NCBI GenBank assembly: GCA_040510375.1
Contig: JBEVJC010000003.1
Location: 62,001 to 126,000 of the forward strand
Source: JBEVJC01 sp040510375
GTDB taxonomy: Bacteria; Bacteroidota; Bacteroidia; Chitinophagales; Chitinophagaceae
Length of the DNA: 64,000 bases
Reading direction: 5' to 3'
Shown here: positions 35,272 to 45,226 of the stretch, one piece after another
How positions within the stretch are numbered: position 1 is the stretch's first letter
How the letters are laid out: each line of letters begins with the position of its first letter
Position numbers and translations under genes: made by a program
Notes under the pieces: model-generated
The model's input: only the letters and a program-made list of their open reading frames with translations
The model's database searches: none
What the model was told of the DNA's origin: nothing

Positions 35272-37191
35272 TTACTTGTCGGTCCTGAACGGCGAAGCTG
35301 GTAATCCCTCCTTATTAATAAGGTTCGGATCAACGGGATTATCTGCCCAGGCATAGCGGACAAATTTTGGTTCATTTATCTCATCGTTCCACACCACCAC
35401 TTTATTACCTTCTATTTTAGCAGTTGCCCATACGAACCGTCTGTCAGCTCCTGCAATGGCAAATGAGGAAGGACCTTCACCATCATTGGTGGTTAACCCA
35501 CTGCCGGTTTGTTTGAAACTGATGGAAATCCTGTTTCCTTCAATCAGGGCGCTATCATAGAGTGGGCCCGAATACACAATATCTTCTTTATACGCAACTT
35601 TCAGTGCGGCGAGTGCAAGCCGTTCTCCCACATCTTTTTTATTATCGGGATGGATATCATTCCATTCACCCAGGTCAATCGCTACGGCCATGGCGGTATT
35701 GGGGACAAAGAGCGAATTCAATTGCGATTCCCTCAACAAAGCCCAGTTGCTTTCGGAAGGCAGGTAACTATATTCCATAAAACCCGGCAATTGCACAAAA
35801 AGAAAGGGAAGGCTGGCATTATTCCATTTTTTCCGCCAGTCGCTGATCAATGTTGGAAGCAGCTGTGTATATTTCTCCGCCTGATCAGCATTGGTTTCGC
35901 CCTGGTACCAGCAGATACCCCTGATAGTACAATTTATTTCGGGGGCTACCATATTATTATACAGGGCAGCTGGTTGGTTCATAACATTGAGACTTCCCCA
36001 CGAGCCGCCGCCCGCAAAGGGTTTGAACGCTACACCTACTTTGTACGACCAATAACCTTTCAGGTCAACCGTATCAGTACCGGAGAAAATACAATAGGGT
36101 TTATCCGGTACAAAACCTCCCTTTCCGTTTGTATTGGTGACCCGGCTCACAAAAACATTCTTACCTGCCTTGAGTAGTCCGGCCGGAACAATATACCTGC
36201 GTTGGGGGTACTGGTATGTTGTAGTGCCCACCAGTTTACCGTTAATATATAATTCATCGGCATCGACAATACGCCCCATAAAGACCTTTGCTGATTTTCC
36301 AGCCATGGAAACCGGAAGATCGATTTCGCGCCGGTACCAAACTATTCCATTCAGGTCCTTAATGCCCTGGTCCTCCCAGTACCCGGGAATATTTATCCGG
36401 CGCCACCCCTTTGGGATATAAGAAGAATCAAACCATTTGGGAGCGGCCACCATACCCGCATCAATTGGTGCGGCCGGGCGATTACCCATCGGCCTGTTGA
36501 ATCTATTGGTATAGGAGCTGTCTTTGTTTTTTTCAATCGTTGCAAATACATCAGGGAATTCTTTAAACCCCTCTTCACTGATCCATGCTTCAATGGGTGA
36601 ACCACCAACACTTGCATTGATGATACCAACAGGTATCCGGTATTTTTCATGAATTTTTTTTGAAAAGAAATATGCTACGGCAGAAAAGGGCCGCACATCC
36701 GCTCCCACAGCGGGTTTCCAGTAACCTGATGCCAGGTCGTGTTGAGGTCCCTCCAGATTACCACGGGTAGGTATCAGGAATTGCCTGATTTGTGGGAAAT
36801 CGGCTTCTTCGATTTCGCGCGCATAGGTTATATCATGGATGTTAAGCTGGTGAACCATATTTGACTGGCCACTGAAAAACCACACATCCCCAAAAAGGAT
36901 CTCCTTTATTTTTATACGGTTGCTGGCAATGATGTCCATTGTATACGGTCCGCCTGCTTTTACAGGCGGCAGCATAGCCATCCAGTTGCCGGAAACATCG
37001 GCTCTTGAATTATAAGTCTTGCCGTTGAAACGGATCTTCAGTTTTTCGTGGGGGGCAGCCCATCCCCAGAGTTTTATTTTTTCGTCGCGCTGCAGGATCA
37101 TACTATCCCGGATCAGCCTTGGCAGCCTGACCTGCGCCAGTGTAAGATGTGCATTCAACAACAGTAAAGAAAGCAGCAGCGATATTTTCAT
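35272..37191 (-). CDS. SGNH (sialate O-acetylesterase-like) acetylxylan esterase, probable
   Basis: 639 aa from the ATG at 37191; the open frame begins at a TTG 15 bases earlier. Signal peptide to LTLAQ at residue 20. The SASA/SGNH fold is seen as FFSGQSNMVHQL (Ser110), CWYQGETNADQAEKY and a late block DIHPDNKKDVGERLA with the catalytic Asp and His. A beta-sandwich insertion (~residues 260-400, with WYRREIDLPVSM and FVSRVTNTNGKGGFV) splits the catalytic domain. The architecture resembles xylan acetylesterases of the CE20 type (recognised, not confirmed). In this operon it should remove acetyl groups from xylan. Confidence 0.85.
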   Translation of the reverse strand: MKISLLLSLLLLNAHLTLAQVRLPRLIRDSMILQRDEKIKLWGWAAPHEKLKIRFNGKTYNSRADVSGNWMAMLPPVKAGGPYTMDIIASNRIKIKEILFGDVWFFSGQSNMVHQLNIHDITYAREIEEADFPQIRQFLIPTRGNLEGPQHDLASGYWKPAVGADVRPFSAVAYFFSKKIHEKYRIPVGIINASVGGSPIEAWISEEGFKEFPDVFATIEKNKDSSYTNRFNRPMGNRPAAPIDAGMVAAPKWFDSSYIPKGWRRINIPGYWEDQGIKDLNGIVWYRREIDLPVSMAGKSAKVFMGRIVDADELYINGKLVGTTTYQYPQRRYIVPAGLLKAGKNVFVSRVTNTNGKGGFVPDKPYCIFSGTDTVDLKGYWSYKVGVAFKPFAGGGSWGSLNVMNQPAALYNNMVAPEINCTIRGICWYQGETNADQAEKYTQLLPTLISDWRKKWNNASLPFLFVQLPGFMEYSYLPSESNWALLRESQLNSLFVPNTAMAVAIDLGEWNDIHPDNKKDVGERLALAALKVAYKEDIVYSGPLYDSALIEGNRISISFKQTGSGLTTNDGEGPSSFAIAGADRRFVWATAKIEGNKVVVWNDEINEPKFVRYAWADNPVDPNLINKEGLPASPFRTDK

Positions 37192-37198
37192 AAGGATC

Positions 37199-39838
37199 TT
37201 ATTCAATAATTATGTTTTGGGTAAGCACGTTACTGGTTGTTTTATTGTCGACACCTGGCTGGCCTCCGCCAACACTGATGCTGAGCTTCCCAGCAGGTTG
37301 GTAAAGACTTCCATCTTTTTCCTGTACAAGCGAAAGATCTCCGGGTGTGAGGGTAAAACCAACAGTCTTTGTTTCACCGGCTTTCAGGAACAAACGTTGA
37401 AACCCTTTAAGCGCGCGGATTGGCGCCTTGCCACTGGCACCGGGGTGTGAGATATAGAGCTGCACAACTTCGTCGCCATCGCGATTGCCGTTGTTCCTAA
37501 GCTTAACACTGACACTGATTGTTTTACCGGCGGTTATACGGGCAGGTACTTTTAAATCCGTATATAAAAAATTGGTATAACTAAGTCCGTATCCAAACGG
37601 ATAGAGTGCAACTCCTTTAAAATAACGATAGGTTCTTCCGTCCATTGAATAATCACTGAAGCCCGGAAGGTCAGTATCATTTTTATAAAAAGTAACGGGC
37701 AATCTGCCAGCAGGATTATAATCGCCAAACAGTACATCGGCAATACCGGTTCCTGCACTTTGTCCGCCGTACCAGGCATTCACTATTGCGGGTAGAAATT
37801 CAGCTTCCCAGGGAATAGCAATGGCACTCCCTGTCATCATTACAAATACAACCGGTTTGCCGGTGGCCTGAAGAGCCTTCAGAAGCGCGGTTTGTACAGC
37901 AGGCAGGAGAATGGATGTGCGGTCGCCGCCATTAAATCCTGGCGCATTCACCTGCATTTCTTCCCCTTCCAGTTGTGGTGATATACCACCTGCAAATACA
38001 ATCACATCTGCCTGTCCCAGACGGCTGGCCAATGCCTTAAAATCTGTTTGCTGTAATTCGCCTGTGCGGAGCGCAACGGTTGCATTGTCATCACCCTGCC
38101 AGTATTCAAGTACAAGCTGGTAGACCGAATCTTTTTTAGCTTCCAGTTTGAAGGTCCTTGCGCCCCAGCGGTTGCGTAGCCATGCATCGAGTACCTGTTT
38201 GCCATTCACAAACAAACGGTAACCATCATCTGCTTCTACTTCAAAATGGGTGCTGCTTGTTTCCGTTGCCGTAAAATGTGTAGAGTAACGGGCGGAAAAA
38301 TTGGCGGCTGTTTTTTTATCGCTGATAATATCTCCGCGCTGCCAGGAGTGATCGATTTTAGTTTCTGTCCTGCCAAGAAAGGGATCACCCTTCAGTTCCC
38401 TGTTGTCAAAATATTCTGCATAAAAACCAGGCTTGCCATCCCAGCTGAACTGTGATTGCAGGTCGGTGTAACGTAACAGGGTATCGTTGGTGAAACTGAT
38501 ACCTTTTTCATAGATCACTTCTGCATCATTTCCCAGTTTTTCTTTTATCCCCTGCAGCAATGTGGTGATATGCGAAGGAGTGCCATTGTAATTTCCCAGG
38601 ACCGAAATACGGTTATCAGCATTTGGTCCTACCACCGCAATCTTCCTGATCTTTTTACTCAGTGGTAAAGTATTCTTTTCATTTTTCAGCAATACAATTG
38701 ATTGCCGGTTCATCTTTAATGCGTGGGCCTGGTGCGGGGCAGATTCAAGGACATCGGCTGGAGTCTGTGCATATTTCACCATGGAAGGGGGATCAAACAT
38801 TCCCAGCCGGTAACGGATGGTAAATAGTCGTTCCAGTGATCTGTTGAGATATTCTTCTTTGATCAGTCCCTGGCGCACTGCACCAAGTAATGTTTGATAA
38901 ACAGTTTGTCCGCATTCCACATCGGTACCGTGCATCACGGCATCGATAGCCGAACTGGTGGCATCGGGATGTGTTTTATGGTATTTAAAAAAATCATCGA
39001 TAGCCCAGCAATCGGAGGTAACATAACCCGTGAACTTCCATTGTTTGCGTAAAATATCATTCATCAGCAAATCGTTGCTGCAACAGGGTTGTGAGTCAAC
39101 TGCATTATAAGCACACATCACACCTGCCACCTTTGCATCCACCACCAGGGTTTTAAATGCGGGCAGGTAGGTATCCCAGAGATCATAACTGCTGGGAGTA
39201 AAATTATCTGAATGCCTGCTTGGCTCGGGCCCGCTATGCACAGCAAAATGTTTGGCACATGCCGCGGCTTTCAGGTATTTGGGGTCTTCCCCCTGCAGTC
39301 CGCGCACGAACGCGCGACCCAGCATGGAGGTAAGAAAGGGGTCTTCACCATAGGTCTCCTGGCCACGGCCCCAGCGCGGATCGCGAAAAATATTGATATT
39401 GGGTGTCCAGTAGGTCAGGCCTACATATCGTTCAGCAGTCCGGCCCTGTTGGATGGCAATATTATGAATGGCCCTTCCTTCCAATGCCGAATAATCGGCC
39501 ATACGGAATAATGAATTCGTATCCCAGGTAGCAGCCATGGCGATAGCCTGTGGAAACACGGTTGAATGGAACGGTGTTCTTGCCACACCATGCAGAACCT
39601 CGTTCCACCAATCATAACCCATGATCCCCAATCTCGGGATTGCCGGCGTTGCATTCAGCATCTGGGCTACTTTTTCTTCCAGTGTAAGCCGGCTGACCAC
39701 ATCATTTACCCGCTGCTCTGTGGGAAGGGAAGGATTCCACATCGGATATGATTTGTATTCCTGGGCAGGGAGGCTGAGACTTATAAGGAAGATGGCAAAG
39801 CAGTAGATTAGTTTCATATTAGTTGGTTGCAGGTTCAT
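37199..39838 (-). CDS. GH3 beta-xylosidase (or beta-glucosidase) with PA14 domain
   Basis: 879 aa from the ATG at 39838, which overlaps the preceding stop as ATGA, suggesting translational coupling; an ATG seven codons later (39817, MKLIYCF) gives a tidier signal peptide. Domains: GH3 N-terminal barrel (~30-330) with the nucleophile motif GYVTSDCWAID (Asp276), GH3 C-terminal domain interrupted by a PA14 domain (~455-600, starting GFYAEYFDNRELKG), and a C-terminal fibronectin-like domain (~770-850). Signal peptide present, so periplasmic. GH3 with this layout is commonly a xylan 1,4-beta-xylosidase; the context supports that. Confidence 0.93.
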   Translation of the reverse strand: MNLQPTNMKLIYCFAIFLISLSLPAQEYKSYPMWNPSLPTEQRVNDVVSRLTLEEKVAQMLNATPAIPRLGIMGYDWWNEVLHGVARTPFHSTVFPQAIAMAATWDTNSLFRMADYSALEGRAIHNIAIQQGRTAERYVGLTYWTPNINIFRDPRWGRGQETYGEDPFLTSMLGRAFVRGLQGEDPKYLKAAACAKHFAVHSGPEPSRHSDNFTPSSYDLWDTYLPAFKTLVVDAKVAGVMCAYNAVDSQPCCSNDLLMNDILRKQWKFTGYVTSDCWAIDDFFKYHKTHPDATSSAIDAVMHGTDVECGQTVYQTLLGAVRQGLIKEEYLNRSLERLFTIRYRLGMFDPPSMVKYAQTPADVLESAPHQAHALKMNRQSIVLLKNEKNTLPLSKKIRKIAVVGPNADNRISVLGNYNGTPSHITTLLQGIKEKLGNDAEVIYEKGISFTNDTLLRYTDLQSQFSWDGKPGFYAEYFDNRELKGDPFLGRTETKIDHSWQRGDIISDKKTAANFSARYSTHFTATETSSTHFEVEADDGYRLFVNGKQVLDAWLRNRWGARTFKLEAKKDSVYQLVLEYWQGDDNATVALRTGELQQTDFKALASRLGQADVIVFAGGISPQLEGEEMQVNAPGFNGGDRTSILLPAVQTALLKALQATGKPVVFVMMTGSAIAIPWEAEFLPAIVNAWYGGQSAGTGIADVLFGDYNPAGRLPVTFYKNDTDLPGFSDYSMDGRTYRYFKGVALYPFGYGLSYTNFLYTDLKVPARITAGKTISVSVKLRNNGNRDGDEVVQLYISHPGASGKAPIRALKGFQRLFLKAGETKTVGFTLTPGDLSLVQEKDGSLYQPAGKLSISVGGGQPGVDNKTTSNVLTQNIIIE

Positions 39839-41481
39839 TTATAAACATCGTCATCGTTCTTGATTTCAAACCAGTCGTAACGCGCTGTATTATCAGAAGG
39901 TTTTCCTTCAGAGCTTGCGTACATCGCATATACGCAGCCAACAAATCCACCGGCCGATTTGGTGCTTAAATATTTTGCATCCGCATTTTCAAGGAGCGGG
40001 ATCCATTTGTTTTTCTTTGTAGCATAAAAAAAGGAATAGGTACTGTCATTGGCCTGCACCTTAAAATAGATTTCCTGGTCGGCATCTGCCAGTTTTTCAC
40101 TCGCTATTAATTCGGCGCCTTTATACAGTGCCGCCACCTGATCGTCACCCTTCCTGGTTTTGCACAGGTAGTAGTATGTTTTTTCATTCTGGAACAACAG
40201 CAGTCCCGCCTTTTCATTTTCAGCAGCCGCCGTAAAACGCAGTGCTGTAGATGCAGATCCTTTCAGGTGGGGCTGACTGAATCCCACAAATGATGGATTG
40301 TCTTTACCGTCGGCTGTTTCGGGTCGGAGTTTGAGTGTTAATGATCCTTTGGTTGAAGAAAGGTCGTACCATTTTTCACGGACGGTCCGCAGGAACCGGT
40401 ACCGCAGGTTCAGTTCTTCTTTATTAAAATCATCGCGGAACAGGTAATTGCCATTAAAGCGTTCCCTTTTTTTATCTTCAAATGCATTGATCGGGTAGGA
40501 GTATTTTACCAGTTCACCACCCAGGTCAAATTCAGGCCAGCCATCTTTCCATACAACCGGTGCCATAAAAGTTTCCCTCCCTGTATTGTAATAATCACCT
40601 TCATAGGGCCTGCATCCAAGGAAGATACCCCACCATTGGCCATCTTTGGCTTTTACAAAATCGGCGTGACCGGTGGTGGTGATGGGATTGGGACGGGTGG
40701 TATCCAGTTGCCGCTGGGTGAGTATCGGATTTTTTTCATAGGACACAAAGGGTCCTTCCGGCGACTTACTCCTGAATACAACTTCGGAATGGTTATAACC
40801 CGTGCCACCTTCTGCACAGATAAGATAATACCATCCGTCTTTTTTGATAAAGTGAGGACCTTCGATCCAGACAGGTTTTTTCGCCATATCGGTGCCTCCG
40901 TTTATCAGCAGTTTTTCTGCTCCCTTTACTTTAAGGTTTTTTATATCCAGTTCAAACATCCGGATTGTGCGGTGACCGTTGTGTTTTGAAATATTGTCGG
41001 GAGGAATGCTGTTAAAAACGATGTACGATTTTCCGTTGTCATCAAAAAACAGGGAAGGATCAATACCGTTTACTTCGGGTAAGGAAACCGGGTTGGACCA
41101 TGGCCCTTTAGGGTCACGGGCGGTAATAATAAAATTACCGAGTTTGCTTACTTCCGTGCAGACGATATAAAAGGTACTGTCGTGATAACTGATTGCCGGT
41201 GCAAACAGTCCCCTTGACACACCGGCCCCATCGAGGTTCAGTTGTTCGGGACGATCGAGTCCGTAACCAACAAGTTGCCAGTTCAGGAGATTTTTACTAT
41301 GGAAGATGGGCAAACCCGGATAATACGCAAATGATGAATTGACAATATAGTAGTCATCACCGGCGCGACAAATACTTGGATCGGGATAAAACCCGGCCAG
41401 GATGGGGTTTTGGAACGACTGCGCTTCTGTCCGCATGAGTGATAAACCCAGTGTTATGAATGTTAATATTTTCCTGATCAT
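39835..41481 (-). CDS. GH43 beta-xylosidase/alpha-L-arabinofuranosidase, exported
   Basis: 548 aa. Signal peptide to RTEAQ at residue 21. The five-bladed propeller begins NPILAGFYPDPSICR with the catalytic base Asp34, continues with GIDPSLFFDDNGKSYIV (pKa-modulating Asp) and KPVWIEGPHFIKKDGWYYL (acid Glu). A C-terminal beta-sandwich (~residues 345-540, FNGNYLFRDDFNKEEL onwards) completes the fold as in GH43 enzymes with an extra lectin-like domain. It is coupled to GH3 by ATGA overlap. Whether xylose or arabinose is removed cannot be read from the sequence. Confidence 0.92.
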   Translation of the reverse strand: MIRKILTFITLGLSLMRTEAQSFQNPILAGFYPDPSICRAGDDYYIVNSSFAYYPGLPIFHSKNLLNWQLVGYGLDRPEQLNLDGAGVSRGLFAPAISYHDSTFYIVCTEVSKLGNFIITARDPKGPWSNPVSLPEVNGIDPSLFFDDNGKSYIVFNSIPPDNISKHNGHRTIRMFELDIKNLKVKGAEKLLINGGTDMAKKPVWIEGPHFIKKDGWYYLICAEGGTGYNHSEVVFRSKSPEGPFVSYEKNPILTQRQLDTTRPNPITTTGHADFVKAKDGQWWGIFLGCRPYEGDYYNTGRETFMAPVVWKDGWPEFDLGGELVKYSYPINAFEDKKRERFNGNYLFRDDFNKEELNLRYRFLRTVREKWYDLSSTKGSLTLKLRPETADGKDNPSFVGFSQPHLKGSASTALRFTAAAENEKAGLLLFQNEKTYYYLCKTRKGDDQVAALYKGAELIASEKLADADQEIYFKVQANDSTYSFFYATKKNKWIPLLENADAKYLSTKSAGGFVGCVYAMYASSEGKPSDNTARYDWFEIKNDDDVYK

Positions 41482-41552
41482 GTTTTTAATCTTTAAAAGT
41501 GTTGTTGAACCCTGTTACATCGGGTTATAATGTTGTAGCCGGCAACCGGTCG

Positions 41553-42596
41553 TTAATGTGATGATGGATCATAGGGTTCGATTAAATTGATCTCTCCGTT
41601 TTCATCATGGATCAGTTCGGTAACCTTTACGCTTCTCAGGTGTGTAACACCTTTTGATAAACTGGAATCATGGTAAAACAAATACCATTTGCCGGCGAAC
41701 TGGCAAATGGAATGATGGGTAGTCCATCCTACCACGGGATTCAGGATCCTGCCCCTGTACTGGAACGGACCGTATGGATTGTCGCCCGTGGCATAACAAA
41801 TAAAATGGGTATCGCCGGTTGAATAGGAAAAATAATACAGGCCATTATACCGGTGCATCCAGCTTGCCTCAAAAAAGCGCCTGTCTGTATCACCGGCCAG
41901 TAAAGGATCTCCATTTTCATCGGTGATGATAACGTCTCTGGGATCTTCATCAAACTCCAGCAGGTCGTTGGTGAGCCTTGCTATTTTGGGTGTCAGCGCC
42001 GGCTCCCTGTCCTCCGGCAGGTGTACCAGCGGTCCCTCGCCCATACGATTATAGGTGCCCGATCTCCAGCGCTGGAGTTGTCCGCCCCAGATGCCACCGA
42101 AGTACATATAATAATAACCATCATCATCAAGATATACAGCCGGGTCAATTGAGAAACTTTTCTGGATTGCCTGGGGCTGCGGTACAAAGGGGCCAGCAGG
42201 CGAGGAGCCCGCTGCCACACCAATACGGAAGATGCCGTCATGTGCTTTTGCCGGGAAGAACAGATAGTAGGTTCCATCTTTTTCAGTTGCATCGGGAGCC
42301 CACATCTGTTTGTCGGCCCAGGGTACATCTTTCACGTGCAGTGCCACTCCGTGATCAACCGCTTCAGACTGAGGTGTGTCCATCGAAAGGACGTGATAGT
42401 CTTCCATGGCAAACTGACTGCCCAGGTCGTCGAAGGCCACACCGGCGTCAATATCATGCGAAGGGTAGATATAGATTTTTCCATCAAACACATGGGCAGA
42501 TGGATCGGCCGTATAAATATCCCTTACCAGTGGTTGGGAAATGGCCCGTTTATTCAGGTCATCAAAGTCGATATGGTCAATTTTTTCTTCCGGCAT
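41553..42596 (-). CDS. GH43 (subfamily 1-like) beta-xylosidase, cytoplasmic
   Basis: 347 aa without any signal peptide. It starts with an acidic N-terminus and enters the propeller at DIYTADPSAHVFDGKIYIYPSHD, followed by WAPDATEKDGTYYLFFPAK, SIDPAVYLDDDGYYYMYFGG and FFEASWMHRYNGLYYFSYS, which carry the expected two Asp and one Glu. This is the single-domain type often encoded beside a xyloside symporter. The lack of a signal and the adjacent GPH transporter imply that it cleaves imported xylo-oligosaccharides in the cytoplasm. The transporter gene ends 28 bases upstream. Confidence 0.92.
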   Translation of the reverse strand: MPEEKIDHIDFDDLNKRAISQPLVRDIYTADPSAHVFDGKIYIYPSHDIDAGVAFDDLGSQFAMEDYHVLSMDTPQSEAVDHGVALHVKDVPWADKQMWAPDATEKDGTYYLFFPAKAHDGIFRIGVAAGSSPAGPFVPQPQAIQKSFSIDPAVYLDDDGYYYMYFGGIWGGQLQRWRSGTYNRMGEGPLVHLPEDREPALTPKIARLTNDLLEFDEDPRDVIITDENGDPLLAGDTDRRFFEASWMHRYNGLYYFSYSTGDTHFICYATGDNPYGPFQYRGRILNPVVGWTTHHSICQFAGKWYLFYHDSSLSKGVTHLRSVKVTELIHDENGEINLIEPYDPSSH

Positions 42597-42624
42597 AAAA
42601 AATTATTTAATGATTCAGGGAGAT

Positions 42625-44067
42625 TTACAAACTGCGCCGGCTTTTCAGGTCGGATTCAATCTTCAATTCCATCTTTTTATTTATTTCATAAAAAAACAAT
42701 AAACCTGCTCCTATCAAAAACGGAATGGCTGGGAAAACACTAACCAGTAACCTGGTGCCTTCAATTGCTGTTCCGGTCTGAGCTTCGGTACTATTGGGCA
42801 GGTAATCAAAATAACCCAGGATACGGGTGAGTAATGCACTGCCGATACTTAATCCACCTTTTAAACCCACCATCATGGCCGAAAAAATAATGGCTGTGGC
42901 ACGACGGTTATTTTTCCATTCGCTGTAGTCGGCCACATCAGCGATCATAGCCCAGAGAATGGGAATGGTAATTCCATAAAAGAAGCCGTGTAAAATCTGT
43001 GATGCAAACATCAGGCCTACGGATTGTGGGGCAAAAAAGTAGAAAAGCAGGATAAACAACGTGGAAATAAACAGGGCTATTCCAAAAACATCCCTTTTAC
43101 CATATTTATCCGCCAGTCGTTTGGAGAGGGTAATACCCACGATCATGAAGATGATCCCACCTGCATTGAACAGGCCGAAGCCGGCAGCCACGGGGTCTTC
43201 TCCAAAGAAATTGACACCAATACCGGACAGGCCGTTCAGGATAGGTTCGATAAAACTGGTGAGTGCCTGTTTATCTACATAGTTCTTGAAATAATAGACA
43301 TAGGCTCCGCCCTTCATAGCCAGGGTGATAAACACCAGGGTGGTAAGCAACAGCATAATCAGCCAGGGTCGGTTTTTCACCAGGTCGGAGAGGTCTTCGC
43401 TGAGGCTGGACTTTTGTTCGGGTTTGGGGACAATCCGTTCACGTGTACTAAGGAAGGTAATCAGCAACATCACCGTTCCGATGATTGCGAGCCAGGTCAT
43501 CACTTTTTCGATCCCAACGGCTTTATCACCTCCACCTGCTGATTCGATGATGGGCAGCATAAATACCTGCACAAAGAACTGGGCAAACATAACCGCTACA
43601 AAACGGTAGGCCGACATACTGTTCCGTTCTTTCATATCACCCGTTATCACGCCGCTGAGGGCGGAATAGGGCAGGTTGTTGGCGGCATACAGTAACAGCA
43701 GGAAGGAATAGGTGATTACGGCATAGATCACTTTACCCTTGTACGAAAAATCGGGTGTGCTGAATGCAAGCAGGGCTGCTACTCCCAGGGGTATGGCGGT
43801 AAAAAGGATCCATGGCCTGAATTTCCCCCATCTTGAAACTGTCCTGTCGGCAATGGCACCAATGATTGGATTAAATCCGAAAGCCGCAACCAGTCCCACT
43901 GTCAGGATGATCGCCGATGCATGGTTAGCCTCGAGCCCATAGATATCGGTATAAAAATAGGCGAGGTAGGTGATCAGGGTCTGGAATACAAGGTTAGCAG
44001 CCAGGTCGCCCAGGCTATAACCTACTTTTTCGAGGACGGATAATTTTTGTGAGTTGTTTTTGTTCAT
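42625..44067 (-). CDS. GPH-family glycoside-pentoside-hexuronide:cation symporter (xyloside transporter)
   Basis: 480 aa with about 12 membrane helices. The N-terminus EKVGYSLGDLAANLVFQTLITYLAYFYTDIYG and the GAIADRT(V)SRWGKFRPWIL loop are signatures of the GPH symporter family, as is the later LSKRLADKYGKRDVF loop. It should carry xylose oligomers or xylosides across the inner membrane with a cation. It is placed between GH10 (10 bases upstream) and the cytoplasmic GH43. Confidence 0.93.
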   Translation of the reverse strand: MNKNNSQKLSVLEKVGYSLGDLAANLVFQTLITYLAYFYTDIYGLEANHASAIILTVGLVAAFGFNPIIGAIADRTVSRWGKFRPWILFTAIPLGVAALLAFSTPDFSYKGKVIYAVITYSFLLLLYAANNLPYSALSGVITGDMKERNSMSAYRFVAVMFAQFFVQVFMLPIIESAGGGDKAVGIEKVMTWLAIIGTVMLLITFLSTRERIVPKPEQKSSLSEDLSDLVKNRPWLIMLLLTTLVFITLAMKGGAYVYYFKNYVDKQALTSFIEPILNGLSGIGVNFFGEDPVAAGFGLFNAGGIIFMIVGITLSKRLADKYGKRDVFGIALFISTLFILLFYFFAPQSVGLMFASQILHGFFYGITIPILWAMIADVADYSEWKNNRRATAIIFSAMMVGLKGGLSIGSALLTRILGYFDYLPNSTEAQTGTAIEGTRLLVSVFPAIPFLIGAGLLFFYEINKKMELKIESDLKSRRSL

Positions 44068-44077
44068 GGTTTACAGG

Positions 44078-45223
44078 TTAAAATGGCCGCTTTGGTGAAT
44101 TGCGTTTGGTATCTATTACTTTATAAAATGCGGGTTTGGGTTTGAGCTGGCGGTCAAATAAAAGCGGATAGTTGGTCCGGCCACGAACAGGCCAGTCGTT
44201 CAGCCAGCTTTGTCCATCGTCCACACCCCAGAACGTTACGCGGGTTACTATATCCTTGTGTTTAAGGAAGAGGTTGAACAGGGCTTCATAATCACTGGCG
44301 AGTTGTTGTTGCACGCTATCGGGAAGGCCGTTTGGATAGGGATTCAGCGCGGGACTGGCCTGCACCCGCTGGCTGACCTCGGCGCCCTGGAAATTACGAG
44401 GCAGCACTTCAATATCCAGTTCAGTAAACATGACCTTGATGCCCAGTGCACCGTAGGCGATGATACTTTCTTCAATATCTTTCAGCGGGATCTTTCCTAC
44501 ATGCCAGTGTCCCTGGATACCCACCCCGTCGATGCGGACTCCTGCGGCCTGGATTTTTTTAATCAGTGCGATGCAGCCGGCGCGTTTGGCAGGTTGTTCA
44601 TTATTGTAATCATTATAATACAGTTCGGTGCCGGGTGAAGCAGCCTGTGCAAGTCGGAATGCTTCGGTTACAAAACCATCTCCCATTTTTTTAAGAAAGA
44701 TGGAATTGCGCATGGTACCGTCTTCATTTAATGCTTCGTTCACCACATCCCAGGAAAAAACCTTCCCATTGTTATATCTGCCGGCAACGGTAGTGATATG
44801 TTCCCTGACAAACAAACGGAATGAATCCTCACTCTGGATCTGACGCGCAAACTGGGGCAGCTGGCTATGCCAGATCAGGGTATGCCCGTTGATCCGGATA
44901 TTATTTTTTTTCCCGTAGTCTACCAGTTTATCAGACAGGTCAAAATTGTATTCATTCCATTTGGGATGGATGATCTCTGCCTTCATGATATTTTCAGGAG
45001 TGGCCATGTTAAATTGTTGCGGTATCAGTTCTGCGGCCCCCGGATTTTTTTCTTCTATCTGTGCGGCATTCAGTGCAGTGCCGATCGTAAAATCATTCTG
45101 GAAAGTTTCTTTCAGTGAGGGTATTGGAGCGGCGGCTGTATTTTTTTTACCCGCAGTACAACTGCCTAATAGCATTGCCCCGTACAGGACGGCCAAACCA
45201 GCGGTTATTTTCTGAGTTGTCAT
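44078..45223 (-). CDS. GH10 endo-1,4-beta-xylanase lipoprotein
   Basis: 381 aa. A signal sequence ends with the lipobox LLGSC (Cys22), so it is anchored to a membrane and possibly surface-exposed. The GH10 barrel shows ENIMKAEIIHPKWNEYNF, GHTLIWHSQLP, the acid/base in SWDVVNEAL (Glu163) and the nucleophile in VMFTELDIEVLP (Glu268), with LYYNDYN between. It cuts the xylan backbone to oligomers. Gap of 3 bases from GH115, so the two are translated from one message. Confidence 0.96.
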   Translation of the reverse strand: MTTQKITAGLAVLYGAMLLGSCTAGKKNTAAAPIPSLKETFQNDFTIGTALNAAQIEEKNPGAAELIPQQFNMATPENIMKAEIIHPKWNEYNFDLSDKLVDYGKKNNIRINGHTLIWHSQLPQFARQIQSEDSFRLFVREHITTVAGRYNNGKVFSWDVVNEALNEDGTMRNSIFLKKMGDGFVTEAFRLAQAASPGTELYYNDYNNEQPAKRAGCIALIKKIQAAGVRIDGVGIQGHWHVGKIPLKDIEESIIAYGALGIKVMFTELDIEVLPRNFQGAEVSQRVQASPALNPYPNGLPDSVQQQLASDYEALFNLFLKHKDIVTRVTFWGVDDGQSWLNDWPVRGRTNYPLLFDRQLKPKPAFYKVIDTKRNSPKRPF

Positions 45224-45226
45224 ATT

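Noticed and set aside
35509..36177. Plus-strand open frame of 222 codons
   Set aside because: Antisense to the acetyl esterase gene; no recognisable domain.
41978..42598. Plus-strand open frame of 206 codons
   Set aside because: Antisense to the cytoplasmic GH43 gene, Pro/His/Arg-rich and without family features.
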